The notes beneath the pieces are model-generated. The model ran no database searches and was not told the origin of the DNA. It was given only the letters and a program-made list of their open reading frames with translations. A program made the translations under genes and the position numbers. DNA of 26,011 nt from an uncultured Lentisphaeria bacterium (GTDB lineage Bacteria > Verrucomicrobiota > Lentisphaeria > JABSQK01 > CAJWLW01): contig CAJWLW010000036.1 of the NCBI GenBank assembly GCA_913042885.1, positions 1 through 26,011 on the forward strand. Reading direction: 5' to 3'. Every line of letters begins with the position of its first letter. Position 1 is the stretch's first letter. Shown here in pieces: positions 1-8,043 of the stretch.

Positions 1-935
1 AGATTCCGTCGCACCCCGATGTGTTCATGGGCTGTGGCGACGGCGACGACGCCGCAGTGCTGCGATTGCCGGATGGCAAGGTGCAGGTGCAGACGACGGA
101 TTTCTTCCGTGCCTTCATCGACGATCCCTATCTCTTCGGATACATCGCCGCGACCAATGCGACGAGCGATCTGTACGCCATGAACGCGACGCCGTTCGCC
201 GCGCAGGCGATGGTGACCGTGCCGTTTGCCGGGTCCGCGATCTGCGAGTCCGACCTGTATCAGGTGCTGGCGGGCGCGCTGCGGGCGTTTCGCGAAAGTG
301 AGGTTGTGCTGACGGGGGGGCACACGTCGGAGGCGACGGATTTTCAGGTCGGTTTCTGCATGACCGGGTACGCGGTCGAAGCTGAGCTTTTTCGCAAGGA
401 CGCTCTCAGTCCGGGTGACCGGCTGGTGTTGACGAAACCGCTTGGCACTGGCGCCCTGATGCGCGCCGCCAGCCAGGGCGTGTGCCGGGGGGACTGGTAC
501 GAGGGCGCTGTGCGTGGCATGATGGCTTCGAATCGGGAAGCGGCTGTGATCTTCGCATCGCACGCGGTGCGGGCCTGCACCGATGTCACCGGATTCGGCC
601 TGGCCGGGCATCTGCTGGAGATGTTGACGGCGAGTGATGCAGCGGCGCGGCTCAATGACGAGCTGCCGTTGTACGACGGCTATCGTGCAGTGGTGGCAAA
701 GGGGATTCGCAGTACATTGCACGAGGCCAACGCCCAAGCATCGGCACACGTGTGCGGTGACCCCGGCGACTGGCTGTTCGATCCCCAGACCTCGGGCGGG
801 CTGTTGGCCGGCGTCGCGCCGGCCGCCGTCGATGCGGTGCTTGGCGAGCTGCATGCCGCCGGGTTGACTGCGGCATGCGTGGTCGGTAAAGTTGTTGAGT
901 CGGACGGGAACCCAACTATAACAATCGGAGACTGA
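1..935 (+). CDS. selD: Selenide, water dikinase (selenophosphate synthetase), 5' end missing
   Basis: The product makes selenophosphate from selenide and ATP, the selenium donor for selenocysteine and selenouridine. The reading frame is open from the first bases of the window (IPSHPDVFMG before the first possible GTG at 21), so the true start is upstream. Visible family features are GDDAAV, QTTDFFRAFIDDPYLFG and NATSDLYAMNATPF in the AIRS N-terminal ATP-binding half, then LTKPLGTGALM, TDVTGFGLAGHLLEM and the C-terminal DPQTSGGLL motif. A standalone SelD has about 345 residues, so roughly 40 are missing, including the glycine-rich segment with the catalytic Cys or Sec and Lys. A fusion to an upstream NADH-dehydrogenase-like domain, known in some bacteria, cannot be excluded. 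The SDR gene starts 4 nt after the stop, so the two are probably cotranscribed. Confidence 0.93.
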   Translation, partial: IPSHPDVFMGCGDGDDAAVLRLPDGKVQVQTTDFFRAFIDDPYLFGYIAATNATSDLYAMNATPFAAQAMVTVPFAGSAICESDLYQVLAGALRAFRESEVVLTGGHTSEATDFQVGFCMTGYAVEAELFRKDALSPGDRLVLTKPLGTGALMRAASQGVCRGDWYEGAVRGMMASNREAAVIFASHAVRACTDVTGFGLAGHLLEMLTASDAAARLNDELPLYDGYRAVVAKGIRSTLHEANAQASAHVCGDPGDWLFDPQTSGGLLAGVAPAAVDAVLGELHAAGLTAACVVGKVVESDGNPTITIGD

Positions 936-939
936 AATT

Positions 940-1773
940 ATGAGTATCGGTGCAGACCTTGCAGGCAAGAAAGTGCTGGTCAGCGGTGCGGGCACGGGCA
1001 TCGGGCGCGGTGTCGCGTTGACCTTTGCCGAGTATGGCGCGGACGTGGTGCTGCATTACAGCCACAGCGATGCGGGTGCCAAGTCCGCAGCCGAAGAGAT
1101 CCAGGCGATGGGGCGAAAGGCGAGAGCTATCCAGGCGGATTTCAACGACGTCGATGCGGTGCGTGAGCTGGCGGTTGAGGCGGAGTCGTTTCTGGGGCAG
1201 ATCGACGTGTTGGTCAACAATGCGGGTATTACTATGAATCTGCCGTTTATGGAAGTGAACCCGGAGCAGTTCGACACGTTGTTCAACGTCAATATCAAGG
1301 CGATGTTTTTCCTCACCCAGGCCGCCTGCAAAGGAATGGTCGCGCGTGGCAAAGGCGCCGTTATAAACCTGACATCTGTACACGCGAACTACGCGCTCCA
1401 TGAGCATTCGATATACGCTGCGACCAAAGGGGCGATCGTGTCGTTTACGCGCACAACGTCAGTTGACCTGGCACCGCTCGGTGTGCGGATGAATGCGATT
1501 GCCCCGGGCTGGATCGTTGTCGAGAATCATTACAAGGCGATCGAGGATCTCGATCTCAGCGATGCGGCCCACGCGATACCGGCGGGGTTTGTCGGCGAGC
1601 CGACAGATATCGGCGGGCTGGCGATATTTCTGGCATCGGACGCGGCGCGGTATATCGTCGGCCAGACGTACATGATCGATGGCGGCCAGGCCAGCAACAT
1701 GTACGCCAGCGGCGATTTCAGAGAGCGCCGTGAGCACAAGTTCGGCCGGGACTACGTGAATGTAACGGAATGA
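940..1773 (+). CDS. SDR family NAD(P)-dependent oxidoreductase
   Basis: This is a 277-residue classical short-chain dehydrogenase/reductase. The Rossmann cofactor motif is SGAGTGIG (residues 15-22), the NNAG motif is at 93-96, and the catalytic set is complete: Asn118, Ser146, Tyr159 and Lys163 (YAATK). Such proteins oxidise or reduce alcohols, ketones or sugars; overall style is closest to 3-oxoacyl-ACP reductase or glucose dehydrogenase-like members, but the substrate cannot be read from sequence. The ATG is preceded by GGAG at good spacing, and the gene begins 4 nt after selD. That linkage probably reflects shared transcription rather than a selenium role. A seven-codon ORF (MPIEVAR) follows it and is probably meaningless. 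Confidence 0.93.
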   Translation: MSIGADLAGKKVLVSGAGTGIGRGVALTFAEYGADVVLHYSHSDAGAKSAAEEIQAMGRKARAIQADFNDVDAVRELAVEAESFLGQIDVLVNNAGITMNLPFMEVNPEQFDTLFNVNIKAMFFLTQAACKGMVARGKGAVINLTSVHANYALHEHSIYAATKGAIVSFTRTTSVDLAPLGVRMNAIAPGWIVVENHYKAIEDLDLSDAAHAIPAGFVGEPTDIGGLAIFLASDAARYIVGQTYMIDGGQASNMYASGDFRERREHKFGRDYVNVTE

Positions 1774-1861
1774 GAGAAGAAATATGCCAATCGAGGTTGC
1801 CCGGTGAGGAAGAATGAGCTTGAGCGGATCGAGCCTGCGGGCACCGGTTCGAAAGGTGTGT

Positions 1862-2632
1862 TCAGCCGGTTGATATCTCGACGCATTTTTGATGAATCGA
1901 CTTCAGCGCTTGCGCCAGCATGATGACGTCGGTCGCGTGGCTCACCATGCGCAGGCCTTTCGGCACGTAGCTCTCGAGCAGCGGCAGGCCGGCATGCATG
2001 CCGAAAATCTTGCCATAGTCAGTTGCGGACTTTGCAACCTTGTCGATGGCCTCGTGCAGCTCGGGTGCGTCCATCTGCAGCGGACAGCCCAGCGAGGTTG
2101 AAAGGTCCCCGGGGCCGACGAGGAGTACGTCGATGCCCGGTGTCGCTGCGATCGCCTCGACATTGTCAACGCCTGTGGTCGTCTCGATCTGGGCAATTGT
2201 CAGTGTATCAACATTCGCCGCGGCCATATAGCCTGTCGGCTCCGTTTGCCCTTTATAGCCGGTGGCACCCAGGCCGATCGCCAGGCCGCGGTTGCCGAGC
2301 GGTGTGTATTTCGCCCAGTACGTGAACTGCTTTGCCTGCGTCTCGGTCTCGACCATCGGCAGCATGATGCCGTCGGCGCCGGCGTCGAGGACGCGTGACA
2401 CCCAGGCTTTCGAGAGCTCGGGGATGCGGACGAACGTCGTGAAGGGCAGGGCGCGTGAGACCGCCAGCACATCGGCAATGCCAGCGATCGAATAGGCGCC
2501 GTGCTCCATGTCGAAGATCTGAAAGTCGAGACCGGAGTCTGCGGAGATCCGAACGTAGCCGGGGTTGTCGATCAGTCGGCTCATCGTGCCATAGGCGAAG
2601 TCGCCGGCGCGCATTTTCTCAACAGCATTCAT
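1862..2632 (-). CDS. HpcH/HpaI family aldolase (first copy)
   Basis: This 256-residue TIM-barrel class II aldolase belongs to the HpcH/HpaI/citrate-lyase family, which cleaves or forms 2-keto-3-deoxy (or 2-keto-4-hydroxy) acids to pyruvate plus an aldehyde using a divalent metal. The active-site pattern is intact: DMEHG with His44, Arg69 in FVRIP, GADGIMLPMVET, metal ligand Glu150 in AQIE and Asp176 in VGPGDLS. The start is supported by GAGGA (complement of 2641-2645), 8 nt from the ATG. It lies 31 nt downstream of the threonine-synthase-like gene on the same strand, so the two form a probable operon and might act on linked hydroxy-amino-acid or keto-acid substrates. A second, distant paralog lies at 8972-9727. 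Confidence 0.9.
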   Translation of the reverse strand: MNAVEKMRAGDFAYGTMSRLIDNPGYVRISADSGLDFQIFDMEHGAYSIAGIADVLAVSRALPFTTFVRIPELSKAWVSRVLDAGADGIMLPMVETETQAKQFTYWAKYTPLGNRGLAIGLGATGYKGQTEPTGYMAAANVDTLTIAQIETTTGVDNVEAIAATPGIDVLLVGPGDLSTSLGCPLQMDAPELHEAIDKVAKSATDYGKIFGMHAGLPLLESYVPKGLRMVSHATDVIMLAQALKSIHQKCVEISTG

Positions 2633-2663
2633 TTTTTCGGTCCTCAGTGTTTGCGTTCAGGCA

Positions 2664-3731
2664 CTATTTGCCAATATCCGCCGCGTCGATCATCGGGCAA
2701 TCTTCTCCGCCTATGATGCAATCGATCGATTCGGGGTCCTTGAAACCGGAGCCTGTCACCAGGCACACGACATTTTCGTTTTCACCGATGTCCGGTGCCG
2801 CCCGGACAGCAGCGGCGAGTGCCACGGCCCCGGCCGGCTCGCAATAGATGCCTTCTTCAGTCAGCAGGCGGTGGTACACGTTGCGGATCTCCGCGTCCTC
2901 GAGCAGATGCCCGGTGCCGCCGCTGGCGCGGCAGGCTTCGATGACCCTGTCGCCGTCGACTCTGGTTGGCACCTGCAGGCCGCTGATGTCGGATGTACAT
3001 TCGACCTGCTGCCCGATTTCGAGACCGTCGCGCAGCGGCCCGGCCATCGTGTTGTTGCCGGTGGGCTGGACGCATTCGATGCGTGGGCTCCGGGCGATTT
3101 TTCCGGCCGCCGCAAGCTGCTGAAACCCTTGGGCCACAGCCAGCGTCAGGCCGCCGCCGCCGGCCGGGACGAAGACGCGGTCGATCGGCGTCTCGGCCTG
3201 TTCCGCCAGCTCGTAGCTCATCGATCGTACGCCGCCCATGCCGAGCGGGCTGAATGCGAAGGCGCTGACCTGCAGCGAGGCATCGGGCGCGGTGGCCATG
3301 TCGTCGAGCTTCTCGAATACGCCGTTGGTGACGTCCGGATCGAGGCCGAAGCCGCGGACCCGAAAGATATTGGCGCCGTATGCCATCATCTGCTTGAGCT
3401 TGCCGGTTGGTGCCGCTTCACAGATGGCGATATCGCATTTGATACCGGCTGCGGCGCAGTAGGCGGCCAGGGCAGAACCGGTGTTGCCGCTCGAGGTCGC
3501 TACGCAGTGGCGCTGCCCGGCTGCCACCATATGCGAAACGGCGCTGGCGGCGAAGCGGTCCTTGTAGGAACCGCTGGGATTGCAGTTTTCGAGCTTGAGC
3601 CAGAGGTTCTGCAGCCCGGCTGCCGGGCCGATACGATGCGAACGGATCAGCGAGGTGTTGCCTTCGCCCATCGTGACACGATGCTCCGGCGACACAAAGT
3701 CGAAGGCTTCCTGATAGTTGAAGATACTCAT
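2664..3731 (-). CDS. Threonine synthase-like PLP-dependent enzyme
   Basis: This fold-type II PLP enzyme has 355 residues. LKLENCNPSGSYKDR contains the Schiff-base Lys57, and TSSGNTGSA (79-87) is the phosphate/carboxylate-binding loop; GGGGLTLAVAQGFQQL and VTGSGFKD match the later part of the threonine synthase family. I chose the ATG at 3731 (MSIFNYQEAF), where homologous-looking sequence begins; the frame stays open to an ATG at 3791, but the extra 20 residues (MRHVPALPCR...) look non-coding. Neither start has a clear Shine-Dalgarno site. Threonine synthase (O-phosphohomoserine to threonine) is the default call. Cysteate synthase, diaminopropionate-type and threonine dehydratase-like enzymes are close relatives, and the aldolase downstream suggests a catabolic role is possible. 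Confidence 0.85.
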   Translation of the reverse strand: MSIFNYQEAFDFVSPEHRVTMGEGNTSLIRSHRIGPAAGLQNLWLKLENCNPSGSYKDRFAASAVSHMVAAGQRHCVATSSGNTGSALAAYCAAAGIKCDIAICEAAPTGKLKQMMAYGANIFRVRGFGLDPDVTNGVFEKLDDMATAPDASLQVSAFAFSPLGMGGVRSMSYELAEQAETPIDRVFVPAGGGGLTLAVAQGFQQLAAAGKIARSPRIECVQPTGNNTMAGPLRDGLEIGQQVECTSDISGLQVPTRVDGDRVIEACRASGGTGHLLEDAEIRNVYHRLLTEEGIYCEPAGAVALAAAVRAAPDIGENENVVCLVTGSGFKDPESIDCIIGGEDCPMIDAADIGK

Positions 3732-3811
3732 GATCGGACAATGGTTGTGGAAAAGGGGGTGCCTGCAAGGCAATGCCGGAACATGCCGCATGATGGCGGC
3801 CGAAGCAAGTG

Positions 3812-3840
3812 TTGACCCGATGTAATCGCCGGGATACAGT
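3812..3840 (+). promoter_or_regulatory. Sigma70-type promoter for the EamA transporter gene
   Basis: TTGACC (3812-3817) and TACAGT (3835-3840) are separated by exactly 17 nt, close to the bacterial housekeeping consensus. The predicted transcript would start near 3847, leaving about 32 nt before the ATG at 3879. It lies in the divergent gap between the threonine-synthase-like gene and the transporter gene. Confidence 0.6.
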
Positions 3841-3878
3841 CGAGGTTTCGCCGCATTCCGGACCTATAGGATGGACAC

Positions 3879-4778
3879 ATGAAGATACCGCCTTTTGCCG
3901 CTCTGGCGGTTGCTGTGGGGGCTTTCGGCTCGGTACCTGTTTTTGTCCGGTATTTCGCCTGGCACCTCGACGTCTGGACGGTGAACGGCGTGCGCTACGG
4001 CCTGGTTGCCGTGGCTGCGGCGATATACATCGCCGTAGAGCATTGGCGTCGCGGTGTCGCCCCGTCGTTGTGGCGTTGCGCCCTGGTGCCGGCAGCGGTC
4101 AATGTATGCGGCCAGATTCTCTGGGGACTGAGCCCGTATTTCAATACGGCGCCGGTCAATGCTTTCGCTGTTCGTTCGGCGTTCTTTTTCACGGTTGCCT
4201 GGAGTGTCCTGCTGTTGCCGGACGAGCGGCCGATTGTTCGGCGTCCGCTGTTTTGGCTGGCAACGCTGGTGACGATCGTCGGGATGTGGCTGCTGTTTCA
4301 CCACACGGCCCTGGAACCCGGGTCGATGACGGTGCGCGGCGCCGTAGTGATCCTCTCGTGTGCGGTCTTTTTCGGCGGGTACGGCGTTGTGGTGCGTCAT
4401 TACATGCCGCAGTTCCCGGTGCTCCTCAGCTTCGCGGTCGTCTGTGTGTATACCGCGGCGGTGCTGCTGGTGCTGATGCTGTGCTGCGGTGATTTTCGGG
4501 TGTTGGGCGGTCTCGACAGCGGCATGTGGGGGCTTATCGCCGCCTCGTCCCTACTCGGGATTGCCATTGCCCATCTGGCATTGTACCGGGCGCTCCACGC
4601 CCTCGGCAACGTACCGTGCGCCGGCGCCCTGAATCTGAGCCCGGTAATATCGTACGCGCTCGCCTGGCTATTCCTCGACGAGACATTCACGTCGACGCAG
4701 TGGGTGGGTGGGCTGTGTCTGCTGGTAGCGGCGATGGTGCTCCTGCACGTGCGCACGGTCAGCGACGACGGGAAATAG
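3879..4778 (+). CDS. EamA/DMT-superfamily permease
   Basis: The product is a 299-residue integral membrane protein with about ten hydrophobic segments arranged as two EamA repeats (roughly residues 5-135 and 150-290). Each repeat ends with the family-typical late helix; the second has SLLGIAIAHLALYRALHALGNVPCAGALNLSPVISYALAWLFLDETFTS split across two helices, with LDE before the last one. Members export or import amino acids, nucleobases and other small metabolites across the inner membrane. The specific substrate cannot be inferred. The start is ATG 3879 with a weak GGATGGA upstream. It has its own promoter and is convergent with the MazG-like gene, with only 34 nt between stops. Confidence 0.92.
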   Translation: MKIPPFAALAVAVGAFGSVPVFVRYFAWHLDVWTVNGVRYGLVAVAAAIYIAVEHWRRGVAPSLWRCALVPAAVNVCGQILWGLSPYFNTAPVNAFAVRSAFFFTVAWSVLLLPDERPIVRRPLFWLATLVTIVGMWLLFHHTALEPGSMTVRGAVVILSCAVFFGGYGVVVRHYMPQFPVLLSFAVVCVYTAAVLLVLMLCCGDFRVLGGLDSGMWGLIAASSLLGIAIAHLALYRALHALGNVPCAGALNLSPVISYALAWLFLDETFTSTQWVGGLCLLVAAMVLLHVRTVSDDGK

Positions 4779-4812
4779 AACGGCCGTCTTTGCCCGCTTG
4801 TTCAGGCAGTTC

Positions 4813-5211
4813 TTACGAAAACGACCCTTCGTCGCACTGCCGCCGGATCTCGGCTGCGAGCTTGGGCTCGGGCGGTTCCCAGTTTTCCGGCTTCATGATC
4901 TTGCCGTCGTCGCGGCGCAGGACCTTGCCGTTTATGACCTTGGCCATGTTGGCGCCATGGACGATATCGAAGAGGTTGTCGAGGTTCATGCCGTGGCGTA
5001 CTGCGGTGTCGCAGATGTAATAGATGGCGTCGACCAGCGCATCGGCCTGGTCAAAGACCGTCTGGGCCTCGTCGAGTTCGTCCATTTCGTCGCTGACCAT
5101 TTGCCGGATGAAATCGACCCGGTCCTTATTCATGAGGATCGGGTGCTCCGGCAGCTCGTCGTTGCATGCCATGGTGAATTCGCGGACTGTTCTGGTGTAG
5201 TTCATGATCAT
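4813..5211 (-). CDS. MazG-like / PRA-PH family nucleotide pyrophosphohydrolase
   Basis: This all-alpha protein has 132 residues and belongs to the phosphoribosyl-ATP-pyrophosphohydrolase/MazG-like superfamily, which hydrolyses nucleoside triphosphates to monophosphates and PPi. The metal-binding pattern is visible as acidic pairs on two helices: Glu42, Glu45 and Glu48 (DEMDELDEA), then Asp54, Asp57 and Asp61 (DQADALVDAIYY). The C-terminal NMAKVINGKVLRRDDGK and ENWEPPE stretch is characteristic of a bacterial subgroup found as stand-alone proteins. Two in-frame ATGs (5211 and 5205) are possible and neither has a clear ribosome site. It lies 123 nt downstream of the class III aminotransferase on the same strand. 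The true nucleotide substrate is unknown; a house-cleaning role is the usual inference. Confidence 0.82.
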   Translation of the reverse strand: MIMNYTRTVREFTMACNDELPEHPILMNKDRVDFIRQMVSDEMDELDEAQTVFDQADALVDAIYYICDTAVRHGMNLDNLFDIVHGANMAKVINGKVLRRDDGKIMKPENWEPPEPKLAAEIRRQCDEGSFS

Positions 5212-5334
5212 TCGGGTTGCTGTATGGAGATGTTGGGTGAAGCATCCAAGCTACCGCGTGGTCGGCACGATTCAAAGGGATCACGTCAATCACGGCTTGG
5301 CCCTGGCGACGGGGCTGCGAGTCAGGCATTACGG

Positions 5335-6675
5335 CTACCTGCCGGTCGCCTCGAGCGCCTCGCGCAGACTCTTGTCGATGAGCCCGCACATTTCGTCGAT
5401 ATCCGATTGCTCGGCGATCAGCGGCGGTGCGACGGCGAACCAGTTCGGATCGATGCGCATGATCAGCCCGTTGGCGACGGCGGTTTTCTTCAAGGCTGCG
5501 CCGAGGGCAGGGAAGGGCGCCATGGTTGTCGTATCGGCAACAAGTTCGACGCCGCGCAGAATACCCATGCCCCGGACCTCGCGGACAACGCCGTACTTTT
5601 TCAGGTCGTTCAATCTGTCGGCGAGATAGTCGCCGAGCACGCGTGCTTTGGCGCAAAGATCCTGTTCGACGATCTCGTCGATCATGGCGATGCCGACGGC
5701 ACAGGCCAGCGGGTTGCCGGCGAATGTATTGCCATGGGCGAACTCGACGCTGTCTTTGGCAGATCCGAGAAAGGCCTGGCCCATGCCCTCGCGGGCGATC
5801 ATGGCGCCCATCGGGATGTGGCCGCCGCCCAGGCCTTTGCCGCTGCAGATGATGTCCGGCGTGACGCCGTACGCCTGGGCTGCAAACATCGCGCCGGTCT
5901 TGGCGAAACCGGTGATGATCTCATCGAAGATCAGCAGGACGTTGTGCCGGTCGCAGATGTCGCGGATGATCCGGTAGTACTCCGGTGTCGGCGTGATGAT
6001 GCCGCCGGTGTTGCTGATCGGCTCGACGATGATGCCGGCGACGGTGTCGGGGTCCTCATGGACTATGACCTCCTCGAACGATTCGGCGGCGAAACGGTTG
6101 CAGGCTTCCCACGAATCGAAGCGGCCGCGATAGTGCGTCGGCGGGAAGACGTGGAGGAAACCGGTCGGCAGCGGCTCGAACTTGGTCTTGCGTCGGCCGG
6201 TGCCGCTTGCCGACATCGCGCCGAAGGTGCTGCCGTGATAGCCGAGGTAGCGGCCGATGAATTTGAACTTGCCGGGGCTGCCGGTCTGCTTGTGATACTG
6301 CCGCACGAATTTCAGGGCCGCCTCGATCGACTCCGAGCCGCCGCTGAACGCCTTGACGAAGTTCAGATCGTCGGGGGTCACGCCACCGAGTTTTTCGATA
6401 AAGTCGAGGGTGATATCGGAGATGCCGTGCACCGACGGTACAAAGGTGATGCGTTCCATCTGCTGCCGCATCGCCTCGAGGATGCGCGGGTGCCGGTGCC
6501 CGAGGGAGGCGACGAAGATGCCGCCGATCGCGTCGAAGTAGCGCTTGTCCTCCTGGTCGTAGACGTAAAGGCCTTCGGCCCGGGAGAAAATCAGTGGTTG
6601 CTCCAGGAACTCCAGGGTCTGGGTCAGATCGATGAAGGTGTTCTTGAGCAGTGCTTCCTGGCGTGGAGTCATCAT
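5335..6675 (-). CDS. Class III (aspartate aminotransferase family) PLP aminotransferase
   Basis: This fold-type I aminotransferase has 446 residues from the ATG at 6675. FSGGSESIEAALK is the PLP-phosphate region, YHGSTFGAMSASG the Tyr-Gly-His-like cofactor contact, IFDEIITGF carries Asp251 for the pyridine nitrogen, and SGKGLGGGHIPMGA carries the Schiff-base Lys280. Relatives transfer amino groups from omega-amino acids (beta-alanine, taurine, 4-aminobutyrate, ornithine) to pyruvate or 2-oxoglutarate; the exact donor cannot be told. The frame stays open 15 codons further to an ATG at 6720, but that extension is encoded by a repeat-like palindromic sequence, so I prefer MMTPRQEALL. No Shine-Dalgarno site is seen for either start. 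The MazG-like gene follows on the same strand. Confidence 0.9.
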   Translation of the reverse strand: MMTPRQEALLKNTFIDLTQTLEFLEQPLIFSRAEGLYVYDQEDKRYFDAIGGIFVASLGHRHPRILEAMRQQMERITFVPSVHGISDITLDFIEKLGGVTPDDLNFVKAFSGGSESIEAALKFVRQYHKQTGSPGKFKFIGRYLGYHGSTFGAMSASGTGRRKTKFEPLPTGFLHVFPPTHYRGRFDSWEACNRFAAESFEEVIVHEDPDTVAGIIVEPISNTGGIITPTPEYYRIIRDICDRHNVLLIFDEIITGFAKTGAMFAAQAYGVTPDIICSGKGLGGGHIPMGAMIAREGMGQAFLGSAKDSVEFAHGNTFAGNPLACAVGIAMIDEIVEQDLCAKARVLGDYLADRLNDLKKYGVVREVRGMGILRGVELVADTTTMAPFPALGAALKKTAVANGLIMRIDPNWFAVAPPLIAEQSDIDEMCGLIDKSLREALEATGR

Positions 6676-6677
6676 GG

Positions 6678-6767
6678 GAAAGGTTTCAGGTTTGACGCTT
6701 CCGTTGGTCACTCCCGCCATTCGGCGGGCAGTCGGCCTTCGGCCAGCGCAGGTTTCAGGTTTCAGGA
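6678..6767. repeat. Intergenic repeat cluster: GGTTTCAGG copies flanking two hairpins
   Basis: Between the aminotransferase and dehydrogenase genes, AGGTTTCAGGTTT occurs near 6681-6693, and CAGGTTTCAGGTTTCAGG lies near 6750-6767. Between them sit two short perfect palindromes, CCCGCC-ATTC-GGCGGG (near 6715-6730) and GGCC-TTC-GGCC (near 6735-6746). The arrangement looks like a small repeated element inserted upstream of, and possibly extending, the aminotransferase reading frame. Confidence 0.5.
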
Positions 6768-6819
6768 GTGTCGTTGCCTTCGGCTATGACCGTTAAAATT
6801 CGGGATGCTGAATATTCCA

Positions 6820-7815
6820 TCACATCTTCCTGCAGCGCGCATGATCCCAGACTTCCGGGTTCAGCATGTTCGACGGTTTTCTGTCGGTCAGCAGATCGGT
6901 GATCTGTGCGACGTTCATGTCGATGGCGGCGATCATGGTGGTGCTTGTGTCGCCGCCAACATGCGGTGTGAGCACGACGTTGTCCATTGCCGTCAAAGGA
7001 TTGTCGGCTGGGATCGGCTCAGTTTCGAAGACGTCGAGCGCAGCGCCGGCCAGCTGCCCGGTCTGCAGCGCGGCGATCAGCGCGAGCTCGTCAATAATCT
7101 GACCGCGGGCGGTGTTGATAAAGTAGCTGCCGGCTTTCATGTTTGCGAAGAACGCAGCGTCGCAGAGGCCTCGAGTTTCGGGACTGCTCTGCAAGTGCAC
7201 GGAGACGATATCGGCACGTTCGGTCAGCGCTTCAAACGCTACCAGTTCGACACCCAGGTCGTCGGCGATGTCCGGCAGAGGTGTACGGTTGTATGCCAGC
7301 ACCCGCATGCCGAGCGCCTTGGCTCGAGTCGCGACCTTGCGGCCGACCGGGCCGAGCCCGACAATGCCGAGTGTCATGCCGGTGAGGTCGGGGCATAGCA
7401 GGGCGCTGCGGTCGATCCACTGGCCGTTGCGAACGGCGCGGTCGCCGGTGGTGATCTTGCGGACCAGCGCGATCATCAGCCCGATCGTCAGGTTGGCGGT
7501 AGCGTCGATGACAACTGGGGCACGCGTCACGATGATGCCGTGATCGGTAGCAGCCTGTACGTCGATTTTGTCGAAGCCAGTGCCGTCGCGGGCGACCACC
7601 AGGAGTTCGTCAGCACGTTCGAAAACCTCGCGCGTATAAGGTTCATCGGCAGCGACGGTGGCGTGGATGCCGGGAATTTCCGCGAGCATTTCGTCGAGCG
7701 TCCAGTTGCGGTTGCGGTTGCCGTCGACCAGCGTGGCGATCTGCCGTAGCGGTTCGAGACTGGAATCGATGATCTCGCGATTGTAGTAACTGGTCAGCAG
7801 GACACGCGGTTTCAT
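6820..7815 (-). CDS. D-isomer-specific 2-hydroxyacid dehydrogenase
   Basis: This 331-residue NAD-dependent dehydrogenase (MKPRVLLTSYYN start at 7815) is of the phosphoglycerate/glycerate dehydrogenase type. It oxidises D-2-hydroxy acids or reduces 2-keto acids. ARDGTGFDKID (75-85) is the substrate loop, GLGPVG (153-158) the Rossmann dinucleotide motif, and the catalytic triad is Arg237 (NTARGQ), Glu266 (DVFETEP) and His285 (TPHVGG). The length fits a form without the ACT regulatory domain of SerA, so D-3-phosphoglycerate dehydrogenase is possible but not proven; glyoxylate/hydroxypyruvate reductase is an equal alternative. The frame runs 13 codons further upstream, but family similarity starts at MKPRV. 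It is transcribed alone, with the aminotransferase 144 nt downstream. Confidence 0.9.
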   Translation of the reverse strand: MKPRVLLTSYYNREIIDSSLEPLRQIATLVDGNRNRNWTLDEMLAEIPGIHATVAADEPYTREVFERADELLVVARDGTGFDKIDVQAATDHGIIVTRAPVVIDATANLTIGLMIALVRKITTGDRAVRNGQWIDRSALLCPDLTGMTLGIVGLGPVGRKVATRAKALGMRVLAYNRTPLPDIADDLGVELVAFEALTERADIVSVHLQSSPETRGLCDAAFFANMKAGSYFINTARGQIIDELALIAALQTGQLAGAALDVFETEPIPADNPLTAMDNVVLTPHVGGDTSTTMIAAIDMNVAQITDLLTDRKPSNMLNPEVWDHARCRKM

Positions 7816-8031
7816 GGGCAGGCCTTTGGTCGTCAGGTACGGGACACCGGGCAACCTATCATCCCTGTTCGATCGCGAAAAGGCGCAACGGCGGCGAAAT
7901 GTCGAGATGCTAACGGTGCAGTGGCGCTTGAATTTGCGCCGGATGCTACTCAGTTTACCGACTCACAAAGCGTTTGCACTGGCTTTGCCGCGGGAATTCG
8001 GCAGCTGCAACCTGACATTCGACCCTATATT

Positions 8032-8036
8032 GGAGG
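8032..8036 (+). promoter_or_regulatory. Ribosome binding site that fixes the start at 8044
   Basis: GGAGG lies 7 nt upstream of the ATG at 8044. The reading frame is open from 7921, but the first 41 codons have no such site and do not resemble protein, so this site decides the start. TATATT (8026-8031) lies directly before it and probably is not the -10 box, because transcription from it would begin after the ribosome site. Confidence 0.65.
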
Positions 8037-8043
8037 TGCCTGC

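Noticed and set aside
1784..1807. Seven-codon ORF MPIEVAR after the SDR gene
   Set aside because: Too short to support as a gene despite a purine-rich stretch upstream; no conserved sequence follows in frame.
1829..1857. GGTTCGA with flanking complementary bases, resembling a tRNA T-arm or a terminator
   Set aside because: No acceptor, D or anticodon arms can be built around it, the T-stem has a mismatch next to the loop, and there is no T-run for a terminator.
4798..6789. A 663-codon open frame on the plus strand
   Set aside because: It lies opposite the MazG-like and aminotransferase genes, whose motifs are complete; its translation is low-complexity Asp/Ala/Gly/Val-rich with no family features. 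It is a GC-rich antisense shadow.
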